The translations under genes and the position numbers were made by a program. From NCBI RefSeq assembly GCF_900452515.1, contig NZ_UGNW01000001.1:3431501-3495500 (forward strand): a stretch of 64,000 nt of DNA, written 5' to 3'. Source of the stretch: Legionella birminghamensis. GTDB lineage: Bacteria > Pseudomonadota > Gammaproteobacteria > Legionellales > Legionellaceae. Shown one piece after another: positions 16,577 through 24,386 of this stretch. The notes below the pieces were generated by a model. That model did no database searches. It had not been told where the DNA came from and saw only the letters and a program-made list of their open reading frames with translations. Positions within the stretch are counted from its first letter, which is position 1. Each line of letters opens with the position of its first letter.

Positions 16577-17530
16577 GTGTATAAACGTTTATTCGCGCTC
16601 CTAATCGGCTTTCTTTGTCTCAACCTCTACGCCAGTGATCAATCCACTTGCGATGGAACAGTTGAGAAACCATGCTTAATTCAAGATACAATGCCGGATT
16701 CTACCTCGCTCGGTTCCATGCGGGATCTATCGCAAATCATACCACTGAGAAATAAAGACAGTTTTGAGTTATGGGTTTCAGCAAGCGCTAATCCCAATTT
16801 AAAAGGCTGGCTTGAATTGGCGGATTTCATTGACTTGAAAAGCAGTTTTATGGCCAATCCGCGTATTGTCCTTGACTTGCGACAGGAAAATCACGCTTAT
16901 CTGAATGGCAATTCAATTACGCTTTGCGACACTCACAACTGGATAAACCTTGGCAAGTCCACGGAACAGGCTGAGCAGGCTGAGCGCGATTGGCTATTGA
17001 CCCTTGGCAGTGCTGCGGAAATTTCCGGCATTTTAACGCCTGAACAATTTGTCGAAAAAAATTATAGCTCAGGGACTACTGTGCAAGTTGAATCCCTGAA
17101 TAATGAAAAACAGATAGTCAGTAATCTTGGGTTTACTTATTATCGCATGGCGGTCAGTGATCACCAGGCCCCTGGTGACAAGATTGTTGATGAATTTGTA
17201 AATTTCATAAACCATCTTCCCCCTCAGGCCTGGCTGCATATTCATTGCCGTGGAGGAAAAGGGCGTTCAACAACCTTTATCGTGATGTATGATATGTTGA
17301 AAAATGCTCAGGACTTCAGTTTTGAAGAGATCATAGCACGGCATGCAGCCGTACCACCTTATTATGATCTGGCCAATACAAGCCGTTCAGATAGCGAATT
17401 AACCCATTTTTTCGAGGAGCGCTATCAGTTTCTGCAACGCTTCTACCGCTATGCCCAGGATTATCTCCAGGGTTATTCAGGGAGCTGGACGGAGTGGAAG
17501 GCTTTCGAGACGGAGCGCTGCTCCTCATAG
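16577..17530 (+). CDS. Secreted PTP-like cysteine phytase (inositol phosphate phosphatase)
   Basis: The 317-residue protein starts with a signal peptide (KRLFALLIGFLCLNLYAS). The active-site P-loop HCRGGKGRS (about residues 223-231, CX5R) and the general-acid aspartate in AVSDHQAP (about 195) match PTP-like phytases such as Selenomonas PhyA. The C-terminal FYRYAQDYLQGY and WTEW also fit that family. Such enzymes strip phosphates from inositol hexakisphosphate; Legionella pneumophila has a translocated relative, LppA. Here an N-terminal signal peptide points to Sec export rather than a plain Dot/Icm substrate. GTG 16577 is preferred, with GGGG seven bases upstream. The last residues (AFETERCSS) come from sequence resembling an intergenic repeat. 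Confidence 0.82.
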   Translation: MYKRLFALLIGFLCLNLYASDQSTCDGTVEKPCLIQDTMPDSTSLGSMRDLSQIIPLRNKDSFELWVSASANPNLKGWLELADFIDLKSSFMANPRIVLDLRQENHAYLNGNSITLCDTHNWINLGKSTEQAEQAERDWLLTLGSAAEISGILTPEQFVEKNYSSGTTVQVESLNNEKQIVSNLGFTYYRMAVSDHQAPGDKIVDEFVNFINHLPPQAWLHIHCRGGKGRSTTFIVMYDMLKNAQDFSFEEIIARHAAVPPYYDLANTSRSDSELTHFFEERYQFLQRFYRYAQDYLQGYSGSWTEWKAFETERCSS

Positions 17531-17536
17531 CGAAGT

Positions 17537-17720
17537 GTCTACACAAATGTGTTTCCCGCTCCGCCCCCCCGCGGCTGTGACCGCGGGGCCCATAGTGGGC
17601 TTAAATAATAGCTTAGAAAAAACTACAATCCTGCCTGAAGTAACGATTGAATGAACTGCTTAGTAAACTGGGTCTCCGAATAAGATTCATTGGGCCCCGC
17701 GGTCGAAGCCGCGGGGATTC
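17537..17720. repeat. Palindrome pair with partial MITE-like left end
   Basis: Cores CCCCGCGG-N6-CCGCGGGG lie at 17567-17588 and 17695-17716 in opposite orientation. CTACACAAATG at 17540-17550, the terminal inverted repeat sequence of the larger copy at 57052-57263, starts the block. The right terminal repeat is missing. Instead AAGATTCATTGGG (about 17683) and its inverted copy near 17739 enclose the second core, forming a nested palindrome. The block fills the gap between the convergent phytase and TTL-like genes. Confidence 0.75.
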
Positions 17721-17762
17721 GAAGGGGCTGCGACCCCAATGAATCTTATAGGTACCCATGAC

Positions 17763-18767
17763 CTAGCGGACTGGGTGCAAGTCAACCTTGTCAAAGGTAG
17801 AATAATCCACCCGTTTATCGTCCTGATTCAAACCAATAGGCAAAACAAAACTACTCAATAGTGCACGCCAGAAATCGGAGTAAAGATAATTTTGTAAGGG
17901 ATGCTCCGCTTCTATCGGAAAGCAGGGGCCGTGATTTACTTCCAAAAGCCAGACCTTCGAATTGCAATCCACCATAAAATCCACGCCAAATAAAGCAAAC
18001 GATTTCAACCCATTGCTGGTAAATGCCTGGGGATAACGCCTTGCTAAAGCCTCAGCCAACTGGCCAATAATATGTTGTATTTGCGGATAAAGCAGGGCAA
18101 AAAACTCAAAACGATCCGTTGGAATCTGGATGACGTTACTTTCCTCTTCATGCAAATGCTCATTTGTCAAATGCGGGCGCAAATCTTCAAACCGCCCTGG
18201 GGTATAGGGATGGCGGGAAACATTAAAATACCCGCGCGGAAATAAATAAGCACCTGCATAATTACTAAGTACCAGAAACATGCGGATACTGTATTTGCGA
18301 TCATCACGCAATAAATGCGGTGGGTTAATATATTCCTGTAATACATGGTCGCCGCCCAAACGTCGATTGGTCGAAAAATGCCTTTCCAGATCACTAAGCT
18401 TGCTAAATATTTTAATGAATTGCCCATTATTTAGCAGAGAAGGCTTTAAAATCCAGACAGGTGACGGCTGCTCCAAAGCGGCCTTGTTAAGAAACTGCAA
18501 AACAAGAGGCCAGTTCTGATCGTTAATCAGGAAAGTAGGCATCATAATTTGCGGACAAAACTCTGACACCAACTCGGCCAGAGAATGCTTAAACTCCAAA
18601 CATTGGGCAGCCTCTTCATTGAATTGCAGGTTGGCATCACTAAAATTTGCCATCCACTTGAATCGTGCAGGCTTCCATCCTGCTTCAAGGAGATAATAAT
18701 TCAAATTAAAAAAAGTCGGTGATTTTGTCTCGCTAAATGTAAACCGTCCTGCTTTTAGTCTATTCAT
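17763..18767 (-). CDS. Tubulin-tyrosine-ligase-like ATP-grasp protein
   Basis: The 334-residue protein resembles the TTL/TTLL family of ATP-grasp ligases, which join an amino acid to a protein carboxylate or side chain. Matching elements in order are WILKPSLLNNGQFIKIF (ATP-binding lysine and loop, about residues 125-141), VLQEYINPPHLL then RKYSIRMFLVL (about 165-190), and FALFGVDFMVD with WLLEVNHGPCF (metal-binding E-x-N, about 270-297). The glycine loop is weaker than in eukaryotic TTLs. The start codon overlaps the end of benE (ATGAATAG), so translation is probably coupled. The bacterial substrate is unknown; a host protein target is possible but there is no evidence of secretion. Confidence 0.78.
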   Translation of the reverse strand: MNRLKAGRFTFSETKSPTFFNLNYYLLEAGWKPARFKWMANFSDANLQFNEEAAQCLEFKHSLAELVSEFCPQIMMPTFLINDQNWPLVLQFLNKAALEQPSPVWILKPSLLNNGQFIKIFSKLSDLERHFSTNRRLGGDHVLQEYINPPHLLRDDRKYSIRMFLVLSNYAGAYLFPRGYFNVSRHPYTPGRFEDLRPHLTNEHLHEEESNVIQIPTDRFEFFALLYPQIQHIIGQLAEALARRYPQAFTSNGLKSFALFGVDFMVDCNSKVWLLEVNHGPCFPIEAEHPLQNYLYSDFWRALLSSFVLPIGLNQDDKRVDYSTFDKVDLHPVR

Positions 18768-19971
18768 TAAGCAATTCCGCTCCTTCCTTTACAGGAGAAA
18801 AAACTGATTGGCTAACCAAACCCGGTTTAATAATTAAAGAAGATAAAATACCGGTGAGCAAGCCCCAGAATGCGGCGCTAAATCCCAGAAAATCGAGGCC
18901 CGATGCGGAGACCAGAAAGGTAAGAATGGCCGCTTCACGCTGTTTGTCATTCTCCAGCGCTTCTTTAAGGTTTGAAGCGAGGGTACCGAACAAGGCCATA
19001 CCAGCAACTGCCAAAACCAAATTAGAGGGAAAAGCGGCAAACAATGCAACAATCGTGGTGCTGAACAAACCCATCAGCAAATAAAACAAGCCAGCGCTGA
19101 TTGTAGCGCGGTAACGGCGCGATGCGATAGGGTCCGCTTCTTCATTGGCACAGATAGCCGCAGTAATCGCCGCCAGATTTAAACTGAATCCACCAAAGGG
19201 CGCCATCAGTAAATTCCCCATTCCCATGATGCTGACCAACTTAGAAACGGGCGGATGAAAACCGGCAGCTCTGAGCACAGTCAGGCCGGGGATGTTCTGA
19301 GAGGTCATGGTGATGACAAACAGCGGCAGTCCAACACTGCATAATGCAAACCAGGAAAACTCAGGCCAGGTAAACACAGGTGATGAAAACCCCCAGTGCA
19401 CCAAATCCATGCGAATTTCGCCCTGGAAAGCAGCGACAGTAATACCTAATAGTAAGACAATAGGCAACACGTAGCGTGGATAAAACCGTTTGCCAAGAAT
19501 GTAAGCAGATAACATTATCAGAATCATTAAATGGGCATTCTGCAAAGCCAGAAAAACATTCAAACCAAAATGCAGAAGAATTCCAGCTAACATGGCAGAT
19601 GCCAGCTCACTGGGTATACGGGACATGAACCGCTCAAAACACCCGCTGACGCCTGCCAGAACAGTTAAAAAAGCCGAAAAGAGAAATGCACCGACCGCCT
19701 GGGATAAGGTCAGGCCAGTCAGACTGCTGGCTAGAAGAGCAGCGCCAGGCGTAGACCAGGCGGTCAGAATGGGCATGCGATAGTATAGCGATAAGCCGAT
19801 GCAGCTTATTGAAACGCCTACCCCCAGAGCCAGAATCCAGGAAGCGAGTTCCGCTGTTGAAGCATGCACTGCAGAAGCTGCCTGAAACAGGATGGCAGCC
19901 GAGCTGGTGAAACCCACTAGCACTGCGATAAACCCGGCAGAAAGATGAGAAAGAGAAAAATACAATCGCAT
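18760..19971 (-). CDS. benE: BenE-family benzoate/H+ symporter-like transporter
   Basis: The 403-residue inner-membrane protein has about 12 hydrophobic segments and the BenE-type pattern: ILTAWSTPGAALL (about residues 69-81), FERFMSRIPSELASAMLAG and MAPFGGFSLNLAAITAAIC (about 256-274). Family members import benzoate or related small acids; the true substrate here is not known. It is divergent from an XRE-cupin regulator and followed by the overlapping TTL-like gene, so the three form one regulated locus. Confidence 0.88.
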   Translation of the reverse strand: MRLYFSLSHLSAGFIAVLVGFTSSAAILFQAASAVHASTAELASWILALGVGVSISCIGLSLYYRMPILTAWSTPGAALLASSLTGLTLSQAVGAFLFSAFLTVLAGVSGCFERFMSRIPSELASAMLAGILLHFGLNVFLALQNAHLMILIMLSAYILGKRFYPRYVLPIVLLLGITVAAFQGEIRMDLVHWGFSSPVFTWPEFSWFALCSVGLPLFVITMTSQNIPGLTVLRAAGFHPPVSKLVSIMGMGNLLMAPFGGFSLNLAAITAAICANEEADPIASRRYRATISAGLFYLLMGLFSTTIVALFAAFPSNLVLAVAGMALFGTLASNLKEALENDKQREAAILTFLVSASGLDFLGFSAAFWGLLTGILSSLIIKPGLVSQSVFSPVKEGAELLNE

Positions 19972-20015
19972 GCTTGGATTCCTGTTAAAAACACTTTAGG
20001 TATGTTATGATCGAT

Positions 20016-20063
20016 GCGCTATAACGCACAGAGCAGAAAGCATAACACCGTGCGTTATAACGC
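20016..20063. promoter_or_regulatory. Two palindromic operator candidates in the benE/XRE divergent region
   Basis: GCGCTATAACGC (20016-20027) and the perfect palindrome GCGTTATAACGC (20052-20063) lie 36 bp apart centre to centre. With flanks they fit a shared 16-bp consensus GTGCGTTATAACGCAC. They sit between the benE start (19971) and the XRE-cupin start (20124), the classic place for an autoregulated divergent operator. Confidence 0.65.
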
Positions 20064-20081
20064 TCAAGTTTTATTTACCAG

Positions 20082-20117
20082 ACTCTCGTATCAGGTTCTC
20101 CACCCGGATACGAGAGT
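20082..20117 (+). promoter_or_regulatory. Leader hairpin just before the XRE-cupin gene
   Basis: ACTCTCGTATC (20082-20092) and GATACGAGAGT (20107-20117) form a perfect 11-bp stem with a 14-base loop. It ends 6 bases before the ATG at 20124, where a ribosome binding site would be expected. It could limit translation of the regulator or be a third protein-binding palindrome. Confidence 0.5.
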
Positions 20118-20123
20118 GCTTTA

Positions 20124-20705
20124 ATGGGAGAGTCTGTGGAAGAGTTAAACCAGCGTATTGGAATACGCCTGCGTGAACTAAGACAACACTACGGATGGAG
20201 TCTTGATAAAGCGGCACAGGAAACCACCGTCAGCAAAGCCATGCTGGGACAAATTGAGCGCTTCGAATCTTCACCTACGGTAGCTACACTCTGGAAAATC
20301 GCCAGCGGCTTTCGCGTTTCCTTCTCCTCTTTTCTGGAAGAAACGAACGATGAGCCCGCGAAAGAATTCCGCGAGGGTAGAACCAGTGCCTGGGAACATG
20401 GGGACGAATTAATAAAAATCACTCCGCTTTTTCCCTTTGACAAACATTTACATCTTGAGATTTTTCAGATTGAACTGCTTCCCGGGTGCGAACAATATTC
20501 GACCGCGCACGAAAGAGGTGTTATCGAGCATGTTATTCTTATTGATGGCGCCTTGGAGGTATTGGTTGAGCAACAATGGAAATCACTGCGTAAAGGAGAA
20601 GCTATTCGATTCGCTGCCGACAAACCCCATGGATATCGCAATTTGAGCGGCCAAAGCGTTTATTTTCATAATATTATCCACTACCCCCATTCCGTGTTTA
20701 TTTAG
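20124..20705 (+). CDS. XRE-family regulator with C-terminal cupin sensor
   Basis: The 193-residue protein has an N-terminal helix-turn-helix (IGIRLRELRQHYGWSLDKAA then VSKAMLGQIERFESSPT, about residues 12-50) and a C-terminal cupin fold (about 110-190, with PGCEQYSTAHERGVIEHVIL and KPHGYRNLSG holding possible metal ligands). Proteins of this layout sense a small ligand and control adjacent transporter or catabolic genes. It is divergent from benE over two palindromic sites and so probably represses or activates benE and itself. No normal ribosome binding site is visible because a hairpin occupies that position. A GTG at 20136 is a possible alternative start. Confidence 0.88.
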   Translation: MGESVEELNQRIGIRLRELRQHYGWSLDKAAQETTVSKAMLGQIERFESSPTVATLWKIASGFRVSFSSFLEETNDEPAKEFREGRTSAWEHGDELIKITPLFPFDKHLHLEIFQIELLPGCEQYSTAHERGVIEHVILIDGALEVLVEQQWKSLRKGEAIRFAADKPHGYRNLSGQSVYFHNIIHYPHSVFI

Positions 20706-20782
20706 ACGATAAGTTAGCAGCTCGGTAGGAACAACGTAAAGATTCTATTAAGATCTCAAGCATGGCTTTTTGAAAAAAATGA

Positions 20783-20827
20783 CTATGCTATGATTAATGT
20801 ATGAGTCATTAATGAGATTTAAGCAGA
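20783..20827 (+). promoter_or_regulatory. Upstream element shared by the two paralogous genes, copy 1
   Basis: CTATGCTATGATTAAT begins at 20783, 45 bases before the ATG at 20828. The same CTATGCTATGATNAT recurs at 21793, 44 bases before the second paralog's ATG. TATGCT or TATGAT within it is a likely -10 hexamer. Conservation of position suggests the duplication carried the promoter. Confidence 0.5.
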
Positions 20828-21769
20828 ATGTCTGGAACTACCCAATCAAGCAGTGCAGAAACTGTTGAAACTGTTTCAACCCCTTCTGCCGCGAGCCCCG
20901 CAACCCCTGCAAGCACCGCGCCGGCTGCTACTGCGCCAAGCGATACTGATACTGCTAATAAAAAAGCGGCTCAGGATACTGCGGCTAATGCCGCGATCGC
21001 CGCAGATGCGGCTAAAGCAAAAACCACGATGGCCGCAGCTCAGCCTGCAGCTGCAGCAGCAAGCAAAAAAGAGGAGAAAGCAGCCCCCGCCGAGGAAGAA
21101 TCCTTTTTAAAGCAGGACATCGATCCCAATGAAGATGCCTGGCTAAAAATCATAAAAGAATGGATAAATCTTATTAATGAGCTGAATGAACAATTTACCA
21201 GTTACGCCGGGAACAAACTAAAAGGTGCCGCCATGGGTGCCAAAGAACTTGGCGGTCAGCTTTTTGAGGGGCTGAAATCACAAGCCGCCAATGGCGTTAG
21301 CACACTGAAGGATTATTTCAATCCCCCTCCGAAAGCAGCAGAGGTTCCTCCCGGCCATGAAGGAAAACCTTCACCTGATGCGGGATTAGCACTTGATGCG
21401 GAGCATAATATTTCAGCAGCCATACCGAAGCCGGAAATGGAAGCTCCTGAAGATATTCTGGCCACTTCTCATTTATATAATCCCAGTGCCGATTATTGGG
21501 ATACTGGAGATGAGTTGGACCTGGGCGAAACTATGGCACCGAAAGCCGATATGCCTTTAGCCAGCCCTGAAATGAGTGCCCTGCCAGAGTCTCCCCAAGC
21601 TGTCCTGGGCAGTTCGTTTGCGGACAATGCTGATTTCCAGCTGGGGGAACTTAATCCCACCCCTGAAGAAACTGCTTCTGTAATGACCACAATGGACGAA
21701 GGAGATAAACTCTCCGCAATGGCAGATGACGGTGAAGAACTAAACCAGGAAAATCTAATGGCACCTTAG
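20828..21769 (+). CDS. Effector-like protein, short paralog of tandem pair
   Basis: The 313-residue protein is not assigned to a known family. Residues 1-90 are low-complexity Ala/Ser/Thr/Pro. Residues 90-165 form the region shared with the next gene (FLKQDIDPNEDAWLKIIKEW, then LINELNEQFTSYAGNKLKG and YFNPPP). The rest is acidic and loosely structured, with the partly shared PEDILATSHLYNP and an acidic C-terminal tail (DDGEELNQENLMAP) that resembles the E-block signal of Dot/Icm substrates. It lacks a signal peptide and membrane spans. Role in translocation is inferred from composition and the Legionella context only. Confidence 0.72.
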   Translation: MSGTTQSSSAETVETVSTPSAASPATPASTAPAATAPSDTDTANKKAAQDTAANAAIAADAAKAKTTMAAAQPAAAAASKKEEKAAPAEEESFLKQDIDPNEDAWLKIIKEWINLINELNEQFTSYAGNKLKGAAMGAKELGGQLFEGLKSQAANGVSTLKDYFNPPPKAAEVPPGHEGKPSPDAGLALDAEHNISAAIPKPEMEAPEDILATSHLYNPSADYWDTGDELDLGETMAPKADMPLASPEMSALPESPQAVLGSSFADNADFQLGELNPTPEETASVMTTMDEGDKLSAMADDGEELNQENLMAP

Positions 21770-21792
21770 GCGTCATGCATCAGTGAATTAGG

Positions 21793-21836
21793 CTATGCTA
21801 TGATAATCTATGAATTTTATTTGATAAGATAATACC
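21793..21836 (+). promoter_or_regulatory. Upstream element shared by the two paralogous genes, copy 2
   Basis: CTATGCTATGATAAT starts at 21793, 44 bases before the ATG at 21837, matching the element in front of the first paralog. It implies separate transcription of the second gene although the genes lie only 67 bases apart. Confidence 0.5.
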
Positions 21837-24065
21837 ATGTCCGGATCAGCACCCTCTAGCAGCACAGAAACTGCAGAATCCACCCCCACTTCTACTCCGA
21901 CCTCTGCACCGCAGAGCTCGGCACCAGCCCCTGCACCTGCAACCACAGCGGCACCTGCTGCGGCCAAGGCGACAATGGCGCCTGTCGCTCCAGCTAAAAC
22001 TGCTGCAGCAACCAAGGAAAGTACGCCGCCGCCAGCTGAAGATGATTATTTTTTTAAACAGTCGATAGATCAGAATGATGAACCCTGGCTAAAAATGGTT
22101 AAGGAATGGCTTAACCTGATTAACGAGTTGAATGCCCAATTTACTGACTTTGCAGGGGAAAAACTAAAAGGGGTTGCCCAGGGTGCCCAAGCAGTTGGAA
22201 GCCAAGCTTTTGATGCGGTAAAAAATTATTTTAACCCTCCGAAACCGCAAGACGATCTGATGCGGCGAACTGCTCGTCTGGAGACCGCCAGCAAGCCGAC
22301 ACGGGATGAAGGGCTTGATCTCGATGGAAGCGAGTTAACAGGCGAAGCAAAGCCAAAACCAGCCCCGGGTCTCAACTTAAGCGAAATGAGCACTGTCTAC
22401 GAATCACCCGAAGATATAGTCGGCAGCTCTTTCCTCTATAATCCTGAATTACAGTTAGAGGCTGACGAACCACTCGATGTAGGGGCAAGTGCTGCACCCA
22501 AAATTGATCAGGATTCAGTAATGCTTCACGACTCCGATCAACAGATTACGGTTGAACTGACTGCCGTAAAATTACAAAACTGGCTCAATAAAGTGGACGG
22601 CACCCAGACTTCTGAAACCGATAATCCTTCAATCACCCTGGGTAAAACAGGTTTGCAGAAAGCACGGGATGTCATTAATTTCCTTAACACACCAGCAGGC
22701 GACACAACCAAAGAAAGAATTGCAACGGAATTGATTCAGGCGGTAGAGCGAGAGAAGCAAAACGAAGAAATACAAAGAGAGCAGCTTCTGCAGGAGCAGC
22801 GGCTGGCGGCTTTTCTCATCCATGCGGCCCGCCAGGATGCTGATTTGATTGCCGAAAGGAACATTCGAATACAGGAAGATATTGATCAACGGGTACAGGT
22901 GCAGAAACAGCAACAGCTTGCTGACTCCATGTCACCTGATGAAAAAGCACAAAAAGAAGCTGATCTGGATGCGATGATTGGCGCTTATGACGAGCAGATT
23001 GAAAGCTTGCAAAAAGCAATTGCTGAAAAAGATAAAGAAATTGCAGAAGTTGATAAAGAGATTGAGCGCCTCGAGCAAAAGGGTAAATCTATCGATGCAA
23101 AACACAACACATATCAGGATGGAGTTAATCGGGCTAAAAGTTTTAACCCCGACAATCCAGACGACAGGGCTGCGATGAGGAGCCGTATCGGGGCAATGAG
23201 GGCTGAAGCTGAAAAAAACGAGCAAAGCGCCTTTGAGAGAGTGGATAGAGACGAAGACGGGGCTCTGGAAGACTTGCAAAAGGCAAAAAATAATATCATG
23301 GAAATTGCAGCACTGGAAGAAATGCTGGATGTCTATGAGGGAAAACAAACGGCTTATACAGCAGACGGTACCCAGACCTCTAATCCCGATGAATTTGCCT
23401 ATCTGGCTCCCAGCAACAAAAGTATATTAAAAGATGATGCAGGCAATCTCTACCTGGTTAACAAAGGGGTCGCTAGTGTTGATAGTTTATCTACTGGGGA
23501 GAAACAGCAAGCGCAGGCAGATTTTCAAAGAAATAAAAATGCAATGACCAGTGTCCAGGATGTTATCAAAAATAACCGCAGCGGTGAGCATGGAATGAAT
23601 AACCAGAGCCTGGACGCCGCCCAACAAAAGAAACAGAGCTTAATGAGCGAATCCGCAGAGATGCGCATGCAGCTTCAAACAGCGCTGAAAGAAAAAGAAA
23701 AATGTCAGGATGCTAAAAATAATTTACGCAGCCCAAGCCCTTCACCTGCATCAGGAAATCAGCAGCTCTCCAAGGCGGAAATCGATCAGGCAACGTCTGT
23801 TTTTTACAAAATGCTTAATCGGGTTGCGGATAACTACAGTGATGGGGGCATGAAGGCATTACAAAATCATGTAGTGAATACTTTTGGCCAAAATCAGCAA
23901 ACCAACGCCCTGCTCCGGCAAATCCCCCAGGGCCAGCCGATTGACCCCAATAACATCAGACAGTTGACCGAGCAATTTCGCTCCTGCGGCGACGCACCTG
24001 CACCAAGCATGCAGGCTAGCGCGGAAGCTGAGCAGCAAAACCAGCAGACAGTACGGATGCCCTAA
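21837..24065 (+). CDS. Effector-like coiled-coil protein, long paralog of tandem pair
   Basis: The 742-residue protein shares its first approximately 215 residues with the preceding gene: a Pro/Ala/Ser/Thr head, then FFKQSIDQNDEPWLKMVKEW and NLINELNAQFTDFAGEKLKG, YFNPP and SPEDIVGSSFLYNPE. It then gains about 500 residues absent from the short copy: a helical region with strong coiled coils around residues 295-450 (repeated E/K/Q heptads such as IAEKDKEIAEVDKEIERLEQK), a second helical block near 590-640, and a Gln-rich tail. No catalytic motif is recognised. Architecture and head are typical of Legionella effector candidates; the function is unknown. Confidence 0.75.
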   Translation: MSGSAPSSSTETAESTPTSTPTSAPQSSAPAPAPATTAAPAAAKATMAPVAPAKTAAATKESTPPPAEDDYFFKQSIDQNDEPWLKMVKEWLNLINELNAQFTDFAGEKLKGVAQGAQAVGSQAFDAVKNYFNPPKPQDDLMRRTARLETASKPTRDEGLDLDGSELTGEAKPKPAPGLNLSEMSTVYESPEDIVGSSFLYNPELQLEADEPLDVGASAAPKIDQDSVMLHDSDQQITVELTAVKLQNWLNKVDGTQTSETDNPSITLGKTGLQKARDVINFLNTPAGDTTKERIATELIQAVEREKQNEEIQREQLLQEQRLAAFLIHAARQDADLIAERNIRIQEDIDQRVQVQKQQQLADSMSPDEKAQKEADLDAMIGAYDEQIESLQKAIAEKDKEIAEVDKEIERLEQKGKSIDAKHNTYQDGVNRAKSFNPDNPDDRAAMRSRIGAMRAEAEKNEQSAFERVDRDEDGALEDLQKAKNNIMEIAALEEMLDVYEGKQTAYTADGTQTSNPDEFAYLAPSNKSILKDDAGNLYLVNKGVASVDSLSTGEKQQAQADFQRNKNAMTSVQDVIKNNRSGEHGMNNQSLDAAQQKKQSLMSESAEMRMQLQTALKEKEKCQDAKNNLRSPSPSPASGNQQLSKAEIDQATSVFYKMLNRVADNYSDGGMKALQNHVVNTFGQNQQTNALLRQIPQGQPIDPNNIRQLTEQFRSCGDAPAPSMQASAEAEQQNQQTVRMP

Positions 24066-24136
24066 TGCAGTCCATTACACTGCTTTTGCGAGTGAAGTAT
24101 TGCAATGGCCTCTATAGATTAAACTTTTACCTCAAT

Positions 24137-24230
24137 CCGTTCGGCCTGAGAAGCCGCTTTAGCGGCGTCTTGAAGGCCTCGCTCGGTGTCAAGCCTTCGA
24201 GACGGCTCTGCTCCTCCCCAGGCCGAACGG
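24137..24230. repeat. Intergenic inverted repeat upstream of typA
   Basis: CCGTTCGGCCTG (24137-24148) and CAGGCCGAACGG (24219-24230) are perfect 12-bp inverted arms. They enclose a smaller AAGCCGCTTTAGCGGCGTCTT palindrome (one base shortened here) and the block CTTCGAGACGG...CTGCTCCTC, which also appears at the 3' end of the phytase gene (about 17503-17527). A TATAAT at 24270-24275 further downstream may be the typA -10 element. Nothing else is seen in the 321-bp gap between 24066 and 24386. Confidence 0.65.
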
Positions 24231-24386
24231 TTCTTTTACACGCCATTAGGATTGTGCCTGCATCTAGTGTATAATGTAAGCACAATTAATTACTCACTGC
24301 TGCAAACTCCAAAAAGCCCCCTTTTTGGCCTGTTGGCTTATACGCCTGCTGCTGTGCATCGTTATTCGTCGTGAACAAGGTTTTTT

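Noticed and set aside
22629-23348. Long hydrophobic minus-strand frames opposite the coiled-coil gene
   Set aside because: They are the complement of Glu/Lys/Gln-rich coiled-coil codons, which produce Phe/Leu-rich shadows.
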